NCBI RefSeq assembly: GCF_020736705.1 | Contig: NZ_CP085990.1 | Coordinates: 868,001 to 932,000, forward strand | Length of the DNA: 64,000 nt | DNA from: Psychrobacter sanguinis | GTDB taxonomy: Bacteria > Pseudomonadota > Gammaproteobacteria > Pseudomonadales > Moraxellaceae | Reading direction: 5' to 3' | Position numbers and translations under genes: made by a program | Notes under the pieces: generated by a model | Seen by the model: the letters and a program-made list of their open reading frames with translations, nothing else | Told to the model about the DNA's origin: nothing | Database searches by the model: none | Part shown: one piece after another, positions 10,145-19,509 of the stretch | How positions within the stretch are numbered: position 1 is the first letter of the stretch | Layout: each line of letters opens with the position of its first letter

Positions 10145-10720
10145 ATGCCAGTGCTAAAAACAGCTGGCATGAAGCGACCTATCGCTTTTAGGACCACAAG
10201 AGCCGATGTGTACTTCGTGGATAAAGGTTTGGCTCAGCCTTATCAAGATTATTTAATCGCCAATAAACAAAGATTAGCGCCTCTTGAGCCACTGCGTCGT
10301 CCTGAGTATTACGAGCTGGCTAATATCAAAGAGCAGATGGAAATCATGGACAATGATTTTATCTTAAAACGTGGTTTGTACCTGCTATTTACCCCAAAAG
10401 ACTCACCCCAAGTTATCGGTAGTATAAACTTCTCCGGGTTTATGTATGGGGTATTTCAGGCAGGCTATGTGGGTTTTTCAATAGACAAGAACTTTGAAGG
10501 TCAAGGCATGATGGCCGAAGTACTGCAAGCCTCACTAAACTATGTGAGGCAGCATTATGGTTTACATCGTATTATGGCCAATCACTTACCCCATAATGAA
10601 CGCAGTGCTGCCTTACTGCATAAGCTTGACTTTGAAAAAGAGGGCTATGCCAAATCTTATCTTAAGATTAATGGGCAGTGGCAGGATCATGTTTTAACGG
10701 CTTTGGTTTTTGAGGATTAG
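10145..10720 (+). CDS. rimJ: RimJ-like GNAT N-acetyltransferase
   Basis: GNAT-fold acetyltransferase of up to 191 residues. The C-terminal half matches E. coli RimJ (ribosomal protein S5 alanine N-acetyltransferase) closely: HRIMANHLPHNERS, FEKEGYAKSYLKINGQW and QDHVLTAL. The acetyl-CoA motif is seen as DKNFEGQGMMAEVLQA. ATG 10145 lies inside a 7-bp inverted repeat (ATGCCAG...CTGGCAT); ATG 10169 (MKRPIAFR) is an equally good start. The family call is firm, the exact substrate less so. Confidence 0.88.
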   Translation: MPVLKTAGMKRPIAFRTTRADVYFVDKGLAQPYQDYLIANKQRLAPLEPLRRPEYYELANIKEQMEIMDNDFILKRGLYLLFTPKDSPQVIGSINFSGFMYGVFQAGYVGFSIDKNFEGQGMMAEVLQASLNYVRQHYGLHRIMANHLPHNERSAALLHKLDFEKEGYAKSYLKINGQWQDHVLTALVFED

Positions 10721-10899
10721 AAGTATTTAAAAATTAAAGCTATTTGAAGAGTAACGCTGATTTAAGATCTACACATTTAATAGTTGTATATTGGGATTTT
10801 TAAGTTGTAATTCATAACGTATATATAACCAATCTGGAACAGTAAAGCTCAGGCAACCTTGCTAACATAGGGGTATAAATTACGTAATATATCACCAGC

Positions 10900-11748
10900 A
10901 TGGTTGTCTCTATGTCCTACCCCTCCCTAATCTCTCGTCCTATCCTAAAACCTTTAGCACTGACTTTATTAACTAGTCTGGCGCTGATGGGTTGTCAGCC
11001 TAGTACCAATTCAAGCACCGATAAGAATGCTGCTAGCAATGAGGCAGCGAGCGAAAGCAGCCTTTCTACTACCGCTCAGTCTGCTCCTACGGCGACTAAG
11101 ACAGATGCCTCAGCTTCGACACCCGCGACAGTATCTGCACAGCAAGTTATTGAACAGCCCATTACCATTTTAGCCCTCGGTGATTCGCTTACCGAAGGTC
11201 TTGGTGTGGCTGAAAACGAGGCTTATCCAGCCCAGTTAGAAGCAGCTTTAAAACAAGCGGGCTACGTCAATGCCAAAGTCATTAACTCGGGCTTGAGCGG
11301 GGAAACGAGTAGTGGGCTAGTTAATCGTCTGGACTGGGTGTTAAAAACCAAGCCAGATATTACTATCTTAACCACGGGTGCCAATGATGCCATGCGCGGT
11401 ATTGAAGTGCCGACCATCGATAAAAACATTCGCACCACGATTAAACGTCTACAAGATGAAGGTAGCGTGGTGGTGTTGGGCGGTATGCAGATTTATGACA
11501 ACTTAGGCGATGATTATGTCAAATCCTTCTCTGCCATTTATCCCAAAATAGCAAAAGACACCGGAGTGGCATTTATTCCGTTCTTTTTAGAAGGTGTGGG
11601 CGGTGATAGAAGTTTGAACCAAGCGGATGCCATCCACCCTACTAAAGAAGGTTACACCCGTATCGTTAATAATAATATTTTGCCAGTATTAACCCCTGCT
11701 ATTGACGACTTCGTTAAGCAACATGAAACGGCATCTCAAAATAAATAG
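10900..11748 (+). CDS. tesA: TesA-like SGNH/GDSL esterase, probable lipoprotein
   Basis: Arylesterase/thioesterase-like SGNH hydrolase, 282 residues (278 if ATG 10912 is used). A signal sequence ends at a lipobox LALMGC, followed by a Ser/Thr/Ala-rich linker of about 60 residues and the catalytic domain. Block I is ALGDSLTEGLG (Ser about 96), the oxyanion block is TGANDAMRG, and block V is DAIHPTKEG. Unlike E. coli TesA it is a lipoprotein with a spacer. In E. coli tesA neighbours ybbA-ybbP; here the YbbA-like ATPase lies 2.3 kb downstream past an IS and hdeD, a partly kept arrangement. Confidence 0.9.
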   Translation: MVVSMSYPSLISRPILKPLALTLLTSLALMGCQPSTNSSTDKNAASNEAASESSLSTTAQSAPTATKTDASASTPATVSAQQVIEQPITILALGDSLTEGLGVAENEAYPAQLEAALKQAGYVNAKVINSGLSGETSSGLVNRLDWVLKTKPDITILTTGANDAMRGIEVPTIDKNIRTTIKRLQDEGSVVVLGGMQIYDNLGDDYVKSFSAIYPKIAKDTGVAFIPFFLEGVGGDRSLNQADAIHPTKEGYTRIVNNNILPVLTPAIDDFVKQHETASQNK

Positions 11749-11936
11749 CTAATAAATAAAACAAACCCAAACAGTCGTGAGCTTGGTTAAAGCAGGACTA
11801 TTAATTTTTAGACACCTACTTAAATGGTTTTTTACATAACCTTTTAAATAGTCCTATAACTATTTAGATAGTCCTATAGCTATAAAGCTGTATTTATTAT
11901 TCTATATTTATAAATAAAACAATGACTCGATTTTAT

Positions 11937-13146
11937 AAAAAAAATCTCTGCACACGACAAAAAAAACAAAAAAGTCTGTTAAAGCAAAGGCATAATAGTA
12001 ATTTTTAAGACGAATCAGACCATGCCAAACTTTAACAGACTTAGTGAAACTTTAACCCAAAACCTGAGTATGAACAAGGCAAGAATCACATGTTTGAGCT
12101 TAATGATAATAGCCCTGATTACTGCTCAAAGCAGTAATCTTAAAAAAAATAGCAAGACACATTCCTAAGGGTGGCAAGACCGACAGTCACTATCGCAGAC
12201 TACAGCGATTTTTTGCCGAAGCGAGGATAGACTATGATCAATTAGCTTTAATGATATATCGACTGTTTGGGCTAGGCAAAGTCACCTTAACCATTGACCG
12301 CACCAACTGGAAATGGGGTAAAAGTAACCTCAACATCTTTATGCTAGGGGTGGTATATAAAGGGATAGCCATCCCCTTATACTGGCAAATGCTAGATAAG
12401 CGAGGTAATACAAACCATCTTGAACGCTGTGAACTTATTGAGCGGTTTATCAAACAATTTGGCAAAGATAACCTTGAGATGATAGTAGCAGACAGAGAGT
12501 TTGTTGGCGAAAAATGGTTTAACTGGCTCACCAATAATCACATACCCTTTGCCATACGGATTAAGAAGAACAGTAAAGTTAAGAATCATCATGGCAAGTT
12601 GGTACAGATTAAAGAGTTATTTCGCCATGTTGGCCATCAAGAAACATATCGACATGGGCGAATACTGACTGTCGATGGTTGTTTGGTTCGAGTATTTGCC
12701 AAGCGTGATAAAGACTACGGTTTAGTGATTGTGGCAACCAATCAACTAGAAACAGTGGATGCGATGATAAGCTATGGCAAGCGTTGGGAAATTGAGACTT
12801 TATTTGCTTGTCTAAAGGGGAGTGGCTTTAATCTTGAAGATACCCACTTAACCCATCTTGATCGGGTCAGTAAATTAGTCGCAGTGAACGCCTTAGCATT
12901 TTGTTGGGCTTATCATGTCGGTATTTATAAAGACAAAGATAAGCCGTTAAAACGCAAGTTGAAGTCAAACGCTCGACCTCAAGCCAGTTTGTTTGCGCTT
13001 GGTCTGGATTTATTGATTGAAGGTCTTCGTTTGGTGTTTTTTAACAATGATAAGACTGTCTTTCGACAGTTAGTTAGCTTTTTAACCCCTAAACCTATGA
13101 AAATCCGGTGGGGATGATTTTTTTGTCGTGTGCAGAGAAAAAAAAT
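11937..13146 (+). mobile_element. ISAba1-like insertion sequence (IS4 family, IS10 group) with 9-bp target duplication
   Basis: The element proper runs 11946-13137 (1192 bp). Its ends are inverted repeats CTCTGCACACGACAAAAAA and the complement TTTTTTGTCGTGTGCAGAG. It is flanked by the direct repeat AAAAAAAAT at 11937-11945 and 13138-13146, a 9-bp target duplication in an A-rich site. Length, ends and transposase fit the ISAba1 group. It ends 36 bases before the hdeD-like gene, so it split that gene from its original upstream region. Confidence 0.92.
12022..13117 (+). pseudogene. ISAba1-like IS4-family transposase, frameshifted at an A8 tract
   Basis: Reading starts at ATG 12022 (MPNFNRLSETL), runs to an A8 tract at 12142-12149, and would continue one frame over as KIARHIPKGG and on to 13117. 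With seven A the two parts join into about 365 residues in one frame. The main part, open from 12251, carries LTIDRTNWKWGK (first Asp), VADREFVGEKW (second Asp) and YGKRWEIETLFACLKG (YREK-type Glu), matching ISAba1 transposase as recalled. It is either inactivated by one extra A or expressed through slippage on the A tract. Confidence 0.88.
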
Positions 13147-13182
13147 ATACAACTGATTTAAAACAACAATAAGAGGCCTATT

Positions 13183-13863
13183 ATGAGAAAAAGTATATTC
13201 AAAACCTTTAATGACACCATTAAACATTGGTATATCCCCGCTATTGTCGGTTCTATATTTATTGTGGTCGGTATTTACACCTTTGCTTCTCCAGCCACCT
13301 CCTACGTAGCGCTCTCTATCCTTTTTAGTTTGTCTTTCTTATTCTCTGGTATCTCAGAGATAGTCTTCTCTTTGACCAATAGAAATGAAATGGACAACTG
13401 GGGCTGGGTGCTGGCCTTTGGTATTTTGACGACTGTCATCGGTGGGCTATTACTGTCCAACCCCGCGGTATCGATGGCCACTTTAACCTTCTATGTCGGC
13501 TTCTTAATTTTATTCCGCTCTATCAGTGCCCTTAGTTTCTCTTTAGACTTAAAAGATTATGGGATTGGCGATTGGGGTGCGTTAATGGCACTGAGTGTTA
13601 TTGGCCTAATCTTCTCTATTATAATGATTTGGAATCCCGCTTTTGCAGGTATGACCATCGTTATTTGGACAGGGTTGGCATTTATCACCACGGGTATCTT
13701 TAGTCTTTACATGGCCTTTAAACTTAAGAAACTAAACGAATTACCTCAAAAAATGTCAGAAGATTTAAAGCTTAGACACAGACAATTACAGCAAGAGATT
13801 AGTGAGATTAATAAACAGCCTTTTAGACAAGGTCAGACTTATGACCATGAACCGAAGCCATAA
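13183..13863 (+). CDS. HdeD/DUF308-like membrane protein
   Basis: Polytopic membrane protein of 226 residues with six predicted helices in three similar pairs, the pattern of HdeD (acid-resistance, DUF308) proteins: repeated G-rich helices with NPAVSMATLTFYVGF and NPAFAGMTIVIWTG at pair boundaries. The C-terminus after the last helix is a charged, probably coiled segment (about 185-226). AGAGG precedes ATG 13183. The ISAba1-like element ends 36 bases before this ribosome binding region's gene start, so expression may now come from the IS. Function in acid stress is only a family-level suggestion. Confidence 0.85.
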   Translation: MRKSIFKTFNDTIKHWYIPAIVGSIFIVVGIYTFASPATSYVALSILFSLSFLFSGISEIVFSLTNRNEMDNWGWVLAFGILTTVIGGLLLSNPAVSMATLTFYVGFLILFRSISALSFSLDLKDYGIGDWGALMALSVIGLIFSIIMIWNPAFAGMTIVIWTGLAFITTGIFSLYMAFKLKKLNELPQKMSEDLKLRHRQLQQEISEINKQPFRQGQTYDHEPKP

Positions 13864-14015
13864 GGCCATAAGCAGTGAGTCTAAGCTTTTACCTTAAGCT
13901 TTTAAAACCAGATAGCTGGCAATAACCTATTAAGATGGCCACTAAAGACGACACGCAATAATAGTAGGGATGATATTAGAAATCATCTCCAACATAACTA
14001 GAAGAAACTTTGCAA

Positions 14016-14705
14016 ATGACACATAACCTAGCTGACTCATCAGCTCTATTACGAGCCAAAAATCTCAGCAAAAGCGTAATGATTGGCGACACCAAAACCG
14101 ATATTATCAAAGGCATTAATGTCACCATTAATGCCGGTGAGTTTGCGGTAATAATGGGCAAATCGGGGTCCGGTAAATCTACGTTACTGGGCCTATTGGC
14201 AGGTCTCGACTATCCGGATAGCGGTGAAGTATGGCTCGATGGTCAGAATTTAACCCAACTGTCTGAAGATGAGCTGGCCCAAAAGCGTCAGCAGGATATG
14301 GGCTTTGTGTTTCAGTCGTTTCATCTGTTGCCGACGTTGACTGTGGCTGAGAATATCGCTTTCCCGTTGGATATTGCTCGTCAGCCTGACCCAGATAGAG
14401 TTGAACAACTGTTAGTGGCTGTTGGCTTAACCCATCGCCGTGATAGCCTACCGCATCAACTCTCTGGTGGTGAACAACAGCGCACCGCACTGGCTCGGGC
14501 ATTGGTGGCTCGTCCTAAAATCATCTTTGCTGATGAACCCACTGGTAATTTGGATGAGCAAAATGCGCAGCAAGTCATGAACTTATTGCTTGAGCTACAG
14601 CAGCAGTCTGGTACGGCCTTAGTGGTTGTTACTCACGACCCTGCGTTAACTGAGCATGCTGATCAGGTTATTACTATTCATGACGGACAGGTTGAGCCAG
14701 CATAG
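14016..14705 (+). CDS. ybbA: ABC transporter ATP-binding protein, YbbA/LolD-like
   Basis: ATPase subunit of 229 residues. Walker [10 protein letters not shown] at 48-56, signature [15 protein letters not shown] near 150, Walker B with [10 protein letters not shown], and the H-loop in [11 protein letters not shown]. The MacB/LolD-type [16 protein letters not shown] is present. In E. coli YbbA pairs with the large permease YbbP next to tesA; here a YbbP-like permease lies at 22092, with 7.4 kb of unrelated genes between. An alternative TTG start at 14010 would add two residues. Pairing with 22092 is an inference from families and nearby tesA. Confidence 0.88.
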   Translation: MTHNLADSSALLRAKNLSKSVMIGDTKTDIIKGINVTINAGEFAVIMGKSGSGKSTLLGLLAGLDYPDSGEVWLDGQNLTQLSEDELAQKRQQDMGFVFQSFHLLPTLTVAENIAFPLDIARQPDPDRVEQLLVAVGLTHRRDSLPHQLSGGEQQRTALARALVARPKIIFADEPTGNLDEQNAQQVMNLLLELQQQSGTALVVVTHDPALTEHADQVITIHDGQVEPA

Positions 14706-14761
14706 ACCCTAGTCAAGCTAGTTACTTAAGGGCCTTAGTTTTTGACTAGCTGTTGCCTTGG

Positions 14762-15121
14762 TTAGCTATTTGTCTTAGACCAAACCGAAAATTCATTGCC
14801 ACTTGGTTCAGTAAAGTGAAAGCGATAGCCGCCAGGAAATTCAAAGGTATCTTGAACGATGGTACCACCATTATGCACCACCTTATCGTAAGTCGTTGCC
14901 AAGCTGTCACTATAAAAGATAAGCAAAGCGCCCCCATTTATGATGGTACTTACTTTATCCGACTGGTAAAAACCGCCGTCTAAACCCTGATTTTCAAACG
15001 CTATATATTGGTCACCATAGTCGGTAAATGTCCAACCAAAGACGGCATTAAAGAAAGCTTTGGTTGCGGATAAGTCTGTTGAGCCAAACTCAACATAATT
15101 TAGTTTTTCATGTTGACTCAT
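14762..15121 (-). CDS. VOC (glyoxalase/bleomycin-resistance) family protein
   Basis: Small 119-residue vicinal-oxygen-chelate fold protein. The N-terminal NYVEFGSTDLSATKAFFNAVFGW and C-terminal GGYRFHFTEPSGNEFSVW are the two beta-alpha-beta edges of the fold; the final Glu is a likely metal ligand. AAGGA lies upstream of ATG 15121. Members often act on small toxic molecules, but the substrate here is unknown. It is transcribed toward the ABC ATPase gene. Confidence 0.88.
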   Translation of the reverse strand: MSQHEKLNYVEFGSTDLSATKAFFNAVFGWTFTDYGDQYIAFENQGLDGGFYQSDKVSTIINGGALLIFYSDSLATTYDKVVHNGGTIVQDTFEFPGGYRFHFTEPSGNEFSVWSKTNS

Positions 15122-15284
15122 TATTAGTTCCTTTTTAATGAAATTATAGATTTTAAACCTAAAAACTATTCATTCAATCTAAACATATAATAAATAACTA
15201 TTCAACAATGTATCTCTTTCCTTTGTAACTATTTAAAACAGATAGCACACTAGTATTTAGATAAAGCCACCTATATGGAGTCCC

Positions 15285-16115
15285 ATGAAACCTAATAAAA
15301 AAGTATTACTCATCGGTGGTACCAGTGGTATAGGTAAAGCGTTGCTTGAACGGATGCTTGAGGATAATAAAGTCGAGCAAATATTTGCTACTTATCATCG
15401 TCGTCGACCCATCGTAAACCACCCTAATAATGAAGATCCTGACGTCAAAGAGCCTGGCACTAAAGCTACCGCTACCAAAAATACTGACACTAAGACTAAA
15501 GTTGTCTGGTTGGCGATGGATGTGACTTCTGAGCCGAGTATAAAACAAACCATCGAGCAAATTAGCGAACACGTTGATCATATCGACTGGGTCATCAATG
15601 CGGTTGGACTGCTACACAACGGCAGTCATCAACCCGAAAAAGCAGTCAGGCAACTTGATCCAGACTTCTTTATCGACAATATGAAAGTCAATGCCCTACC
15701 CAGCTTATTGATTGCTAAGTATATAAAGCCGTTATTACAAGCAAGGTTAAAAGCGGGCAAACCGAACGAAATAGAGCCTGCTATTTATGCCACTATTTCA
15801 GCACGAGTCGGTAGTATTAGCGACAATAAATTAGGCGGATGGTACAGCTACCGCATGAGTAAAGCAGCGTTAAATATGGGGATGAAAACACTTGCTATCG
15901 AATGGCAACGGTCGCTAAAAAATGTCTGTGTGGCAGTGATGCAGCCGGGTACAGTAGATACCCCTTTATCCAAACCTTTCCAGGCCAATGTGGCTAAAGA
16001 TAAACTGTTTAAGCCTGAACAGTGTGCCGATAATTTACTGATAGTATTAAGCCAATTAACCGCAGAGGATACGGGCTGCTTTGTTGATTGGGCAGGCAAG
16101 CCTATTGAATGGTAG
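15285..16115 (+). CDS. SDR family oxidoreductase, C-factor-like
   Basis: Short-chain dehydrogenase of 276 residues. GGTSGIGKAL at about 11-20 is the nucleotide motif, NAVG replaces the usual NNAG, and YSYRMSKAALNM holds the catalytic Tyr and Lys. The residues around 50-68 (PDVKEPGTKATATKNTD) are a low-complexity insert. The closing GCFVDWAGKPIEW is typical of CsgA/C-factor-like SDRs. Divergent from the VOC gene; it ends at a strong bidirectional terminator. Confidence 0.88.
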   Translation: MKPNKKVLLIGGTSGIGKALLERMLEDNKVEQIFATYHRRRPIVNHPNNEDPDVKEPGTKATATKNTDTKTKVVWLAMDVTSEPSIKQTIEQISEHVDHIDWVINAVGLLHNGSHQPEKAVRQLDPDFFIDNMKVNALPSLLIAKYIKPLLQARLKAGKPNEIEPAIYATISARVGSISDNKLGGWYSYRMSKAALNMGMKTLAIEWQRSLKNVCVAVMQPGTVDTPLSKPFQANVAKDKLFKPEQCADNLLIVLSQLTAEDTGCFVDWAGKPIEW

Positions 16116-16144
16116 GTAAACTTTTTAAAGATTAAGAATACGAT

Positions 16145-16174
16145 AAAACCGGTCCAACATGTTAGACCGGTTTT
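16145..16174. terminator. Bidirectional terminator between SDR and BCCT genes
   Basis: AAAACCGGTC at 16145-16154 and GACCGGTTTT at 16165-16174 form a 10-pair stem with a T run on both strands, placed between convergent genes. Confidence 0.88.
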
Positions 16175-16219
16175 TTATTAAACAAATTATTTATTTAGCC
16201 AAAAGGTGCTTTTCATCGC

Positions 16220-17848
16220 TTAATCACCACTAGCAATCTCAGGCGGTCCTTTTAATAAGTGTTCATCAGTAAACTCATTGGCAGAATGTCGCTCTACAGA
16301 TTCAGCCGTGGTATAGCTTTGCTCGGTACGATATAAGATTAATCTGTCTCGTCTTAATCCCTTTATTAGGGCATACATCATCACAACAATAACTATGGCA
16401 AATGGGAAACCGGCAACAATAGCGGCAGCCTGCAGTGCCGCTAGCCCGCCTGCACTTAATAATATGGCAGCGATAAGCCCTTCTGATATTGCCCAAAACA
16501 AGCGTTGGATTTTAGGTGGATTAGTATCGCCGCCGGCGGTAAGCATATCAATCACAAAGCTAGCGGAGTCTGACGAGGTCACAAACCATAGTATAATCAT
16601 TAATATTACCACCATGGTTAAAGGTTGCGCCATTGGGTAGCCTTCAAGAAACTTAAATACTACACTACCAAAATCGTTGTTTACTGCCTCTATAAACCCA
16701 GGGTTACCCATCAGTTCCATATTAATGGCAACACCACCAAAAGCGGTAAACCATAAAAATAAAATAACTAAAGGAATAAACATAATACCTAAGGTGAACT
16801 CACGCAGAGTACGTCCACGACTCACGCGGGCAACAAATACCCCCACAAAAGGAGCCCAACTTACCCACCATGCCCAATAAAATATTGTCCACGACCCTTG
16901 CCAATCTGTTTTGCTCCATGATTCTGTCCAAAACCCTAACGGTATAAAGTTGGTTATATAATTGCCTGTATTTTCAATAAAGCTGTCAAATATAAATAGT
17001 GTGGGTCCGAATACGATCATAAACAGCAGTAATAATACCGCTATGACAATGTTTATATCACTTAAACGTTTAATCCCTTTATTTAAGCCTAGCATGACTG
17101 AAATAGTAGCAAACATGGTAATCAGCGCAATAATTCCGAATTGAACTGCCATACTATTAGGTATATCAAATAACAACTCTAGTCCGGAGTTGATTTGCTG
17201 TGCGCCTAAGCCAAGCGAGGTCACCACACCAAACATGGTACCGAATACGGCTAGCGTATCGACCACATGCCCCCAGAACCCATAGATTTTTTCACCTAAA
17301 ATCGGATATAAAGTTGAGCGAATGGAGAAAGGTAAGCCGTGTCTATAATGAAAATAAGCCAATGCCAAACCTACAAAACAATAAAGCGCCCAACCATGCA
17401 AGCCAAAATGCAAAAAGGTAATATTCATAGCTTGCTTGGCAGCCTCTATCGTTTCTGCTTCACCCATAGGGGGTGCCATAAAGTGATAAAGTGGCTCGGC
17501 AGTACCGTAATAAATAAGACCGATACCTAAACCTGCAGAGAACAGCATGCCCACCCAAGAGAACAAGCTATATTGTGGTTGTTCGGTTTGATGCCCAAGA
17601 CGTATATCGCCATATTTACTAAAGGGTATATATAAACAAAATAATACCGTGGCATTTACTAAGAAAATAAAAAACCAACCAAACTTATCGGTAATAAAAG
17701 CCTGCGCACTATCAAAGACTATAAAAGCTTGCTCGGTAAATAGAGCACCAAATATGATAAAGCAGACGATAAATAGACTAGAGGCTATAAATACAGGTTT
17801 ACTAACGCGCGGAAACGGGCCCAGTCGCCCAACCTTAACTTCATTCAT
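16220..17848 (-). CDS. BCCT-family betaine/choline/carnitine transporter
   Basis: Twelve-helix secondary transporter of 542 residues, probably moving glycine betaine, choline or carnitine for osmoprotection. Diagnostic family segments: GIGLIYYGTAEPLYHF, and the Trp-rich YWAWWVSWAPFVGVFVARVSRGRT where substrate and Na+ binding occur, followed by FVTSSDSASFVIDML. AAGGGT lies before ATG 17848. The C-terminal cytoplasmic tail is short, unlike the long regulatory tails of BetP or BetT-type proteins. The exact substrate is not decided by the sequence. Confidence 0.93.
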   Translation of the reverse strand: MNEVKVGRLGPFPRVSKPVFIASSLFIVCFIIFGALFTEQAFIVFDSAQAFITDKFGWFFIFLVNATVLFCLYIPFSKYGDIRLGHQTEQPQYSLFSWVGMLFSAGLGIGLIYYGTAEPLYHFMAPPMGEAETIEAAKQAMNITFLHFGLHGWALYCFVGLALAYFHYRHGLPFSIRSTLYPILGEKIYGFWGHVVDTLAVFGTMFGVVTSLGLGAQQINSGLELLFDIPNSMAVQFGIIALITMFATISVMLGLNKGIKRLSDINIVIAVLLLLFMIVFGPTLFIFDSFIENTGNYITNFIPLGFWTESWSKTDWQGSWTIFYWAWWVSWAPFVGVFVARVSRGRTLREFTLGIMFIPLVILFLWFTAFGGVAINMELMGNPGFIEAVNNDFGSVVFKFLEGYPMAQPLTMVVILMIILWFVTSSDSASFVIDMLTAGGDTNPPKIQRLFWAISEGLIAAILLSAGGLAALQAAAIVAGFPFAIVIVVMMYALIKGLRRDRLILYRTEQSYTTAESVERHSANEFTDEHLLKGPPEIASGD

Positions 17849-18205
17849 CTTTACCCTTATATTTATAATTAATTTTAAGTTATTTTTAAATTATGTTTCT
17901 GTAGTAATACTAAATAGTATGCACAGAGTAACAAAAGGGTAAACCTTCTACAAATATGAGCAGTCATTATTAGCGGAAGGGGTTTAACTTAACCGTAATT
18001 AATTCCGGAGGTTATTTGAATTAAGATAACTTGAGATGATTGGTTATTGATCAGTTGTTTTGTCAGTACAATTTATCGCTAATTCTACTGATGACTTCAT
18101 TTTTCAATCCTATAGTTCATACTTCGGCAAACCTGCTTCGTTCTAGTAAACATCAAGCATTTGTATCGCTGTTACCCTAAATTACGCCCCCACTAAATCC
18201 AGTAC
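17849..18205. other. Intergenic region upstream of the BCCT transporter
   Basis: About 360 AT-rich bases between the BCCT start and the next terminator. I see no ORF, RNA gene or clear repeat; promoters for the minus-strand BCCT gene must lie here. Confidence 0.5.
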
Positions 18206-18206
18206 A

Positions 18207-18240
18207 AAAAAATCGGTCTGAAATTTCAGACCGATTTTTT
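18207..18240 (-). terminator. Long palindromic terminator after the catalase-like gene
   Basis: AATCGGTCTGAAATTTCAGACCGATT is fully self-complementary and is flanked by A on the left and T on the right, working in both directions; it lies just past the minus-strand catalase-like gene. Confidence 0.85.
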
Positions 18241-18286
18241 ATCGCAGGTTGGTTTTATCATCGTCCAAATGGAAATAGATATTGGT

Positions 18287-19444
18287 CTAAAAGAAATTTT
18301 TGTCAAACGTCTCTTTTAAGTTTTTCGGCTCACGGCGTTCGACACTATTCAATGCGTGGCGTGTTTTTGAGGCGATTTCATACGCTTTAAGACGTGATTG
18401 TTGCAGATTACCAATTGGTCGATTTTCTTCCAAACATCTAAACGGCGTGAACGAGAGGTTCTCCATGATCTCGAAGTTTCCATCGTCTGGTACGTCTTGC
18501 TTAGGTATTGTCAAACGAGCCACAGTAACAAAAGGCGCATCCTCTTCTTTCCATTCGGTAGTGATCTCTTCAACAGGTTGCTTTTTACTGTTGCGAGCCA
18601 GTTGAATTTGAACCTCATAAACCTGATCGTGTTCGCGTATTTCATCAAGTATCAGCGGACGTATCGCTTCTTGCTTAGACTCGACATCTAAATCACGACG
18701 TTTGACATGATCTAAAGATGCCTGAGTCGGCTTGACTCTTATCTTGGCAACATAATCGCCATGACGCACCACGCCTTGAGAATGAAAATCGTATAACAAA
18801 GTATTTTTCGGCTCAATTGCCATAAAAGACCCTAATGCTTTAAACGTTTTAAACGATTCTTTAGTCGGCAGCTGTGTCCCATAATTAGTCAACCAGTTGA
18901 AGGCTAATTTCGCCTTGCCCTTAGCACCTTGATCGGCATATTTTGGTAACTCCAAAAACAGCTTAGAGATATAGGTATAATCTTCGATTCGATTACAGAA
19001 GAAAACAGGATTATTAATTAGGTTAAAATCAAAGTTACTACTGTCCTCTTCCCCGGGCGCCAGTTTTTTGCCCGATACATCAAATACTTTGATTGCTAAA
19101 CCTTGTGCCAGACCTAGCTTTCTATCCGCTGCAACACGAGAAGAGCCGTTAGAATAACGAATAACCGCTTCATGTACCCCTGGTTTGGCATACAGACCTT
19201 GGGCGTATTCTTTAGGCAGATTATCCAAAATTTCAAACTCTGCTTTTAAAGCGCAGTAGCCTTTGGCATGAGCATCACGGGTATGATAGGCCACACCGCT
19301 CGCTTCATCACTTCTGGCAATATATTTTTTGATGTCAGAGGTGATTTTTTCGATATTCTGCTCATCTTTTTCAGTAAGCTCAATATATTTAGGGTCATAA
19401 GGGACATATTTGGTTTTAAATAATTTTTTGACTGTGTTTAACAT
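18287..19444 (-). CDS. Catalase-like heme protein
   Basis: A small catalase-superfamily protein, 385 residues from ATG 19444, preceded by AGGTGA at good spacing (an in-frame GTG three codons earlier is less likely). Catalase-fold signs: TRDAHAKGYCALKAEF, where the His is the likely distal heme residue; VIRYSNGSSRVAADR; GLAQGLAIKVFDV; and FNLINNPVFFCN. True catalases are about 480 residues or longer and end with an RxxxY proximal Tyr; I cannot place this here, so peroxidase or organic-peroxide activity is possible instead of catalase. Third gene of a minus-strand trio with DyP. Confidence 0.88.
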   Translation of the reverse strand: MLNTVKKLFKTKYVPYDPKYIELTEKDEQNIEKITSDIKKYIARSDEASGVAYHTRDAHAKGYCALKAEFEILDNLPKEYAQGLYAKPGVHEAVIRYSNGSSRVAADRKLGLAQGLAIKVFDVSGKKLAPGEEDSSNFDFNLINNPVFFCNRIEDYTYISKLFLELPKYADQGAKGKAKLAFNWLTNYGTQLPTKESFKTFKALGSFMAIEPKNTLLYDFHSQGVVRHGDYVAKIRVKPTQASLDHVKRRDLDVESKQEAIRPLILDEIREHDQVYEVQIQLARNSKKQPVEEITTEWKEEDAPFVTVARLTIPKQDVPDDGNFEIMENLSFTPFRCLEENRPIGNLQQSRLKAYEIASKTRHALNSVERREPKNLKETFDKNFF

Positions 19445-19509
19445 GGGGTTCACCTAGTTAATTAGTTATTGTAATTAGTTATTGATTTTATATTTATGCG
19501 TTAAGCCTT

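Noticed and set aside
11849-11895. Short direct repeats (ATAGTCCTATA-type) before the ISAba1-like element
   Set aside because: Two imperfect copies only, in AT-rich DNA; no array and no clear role.
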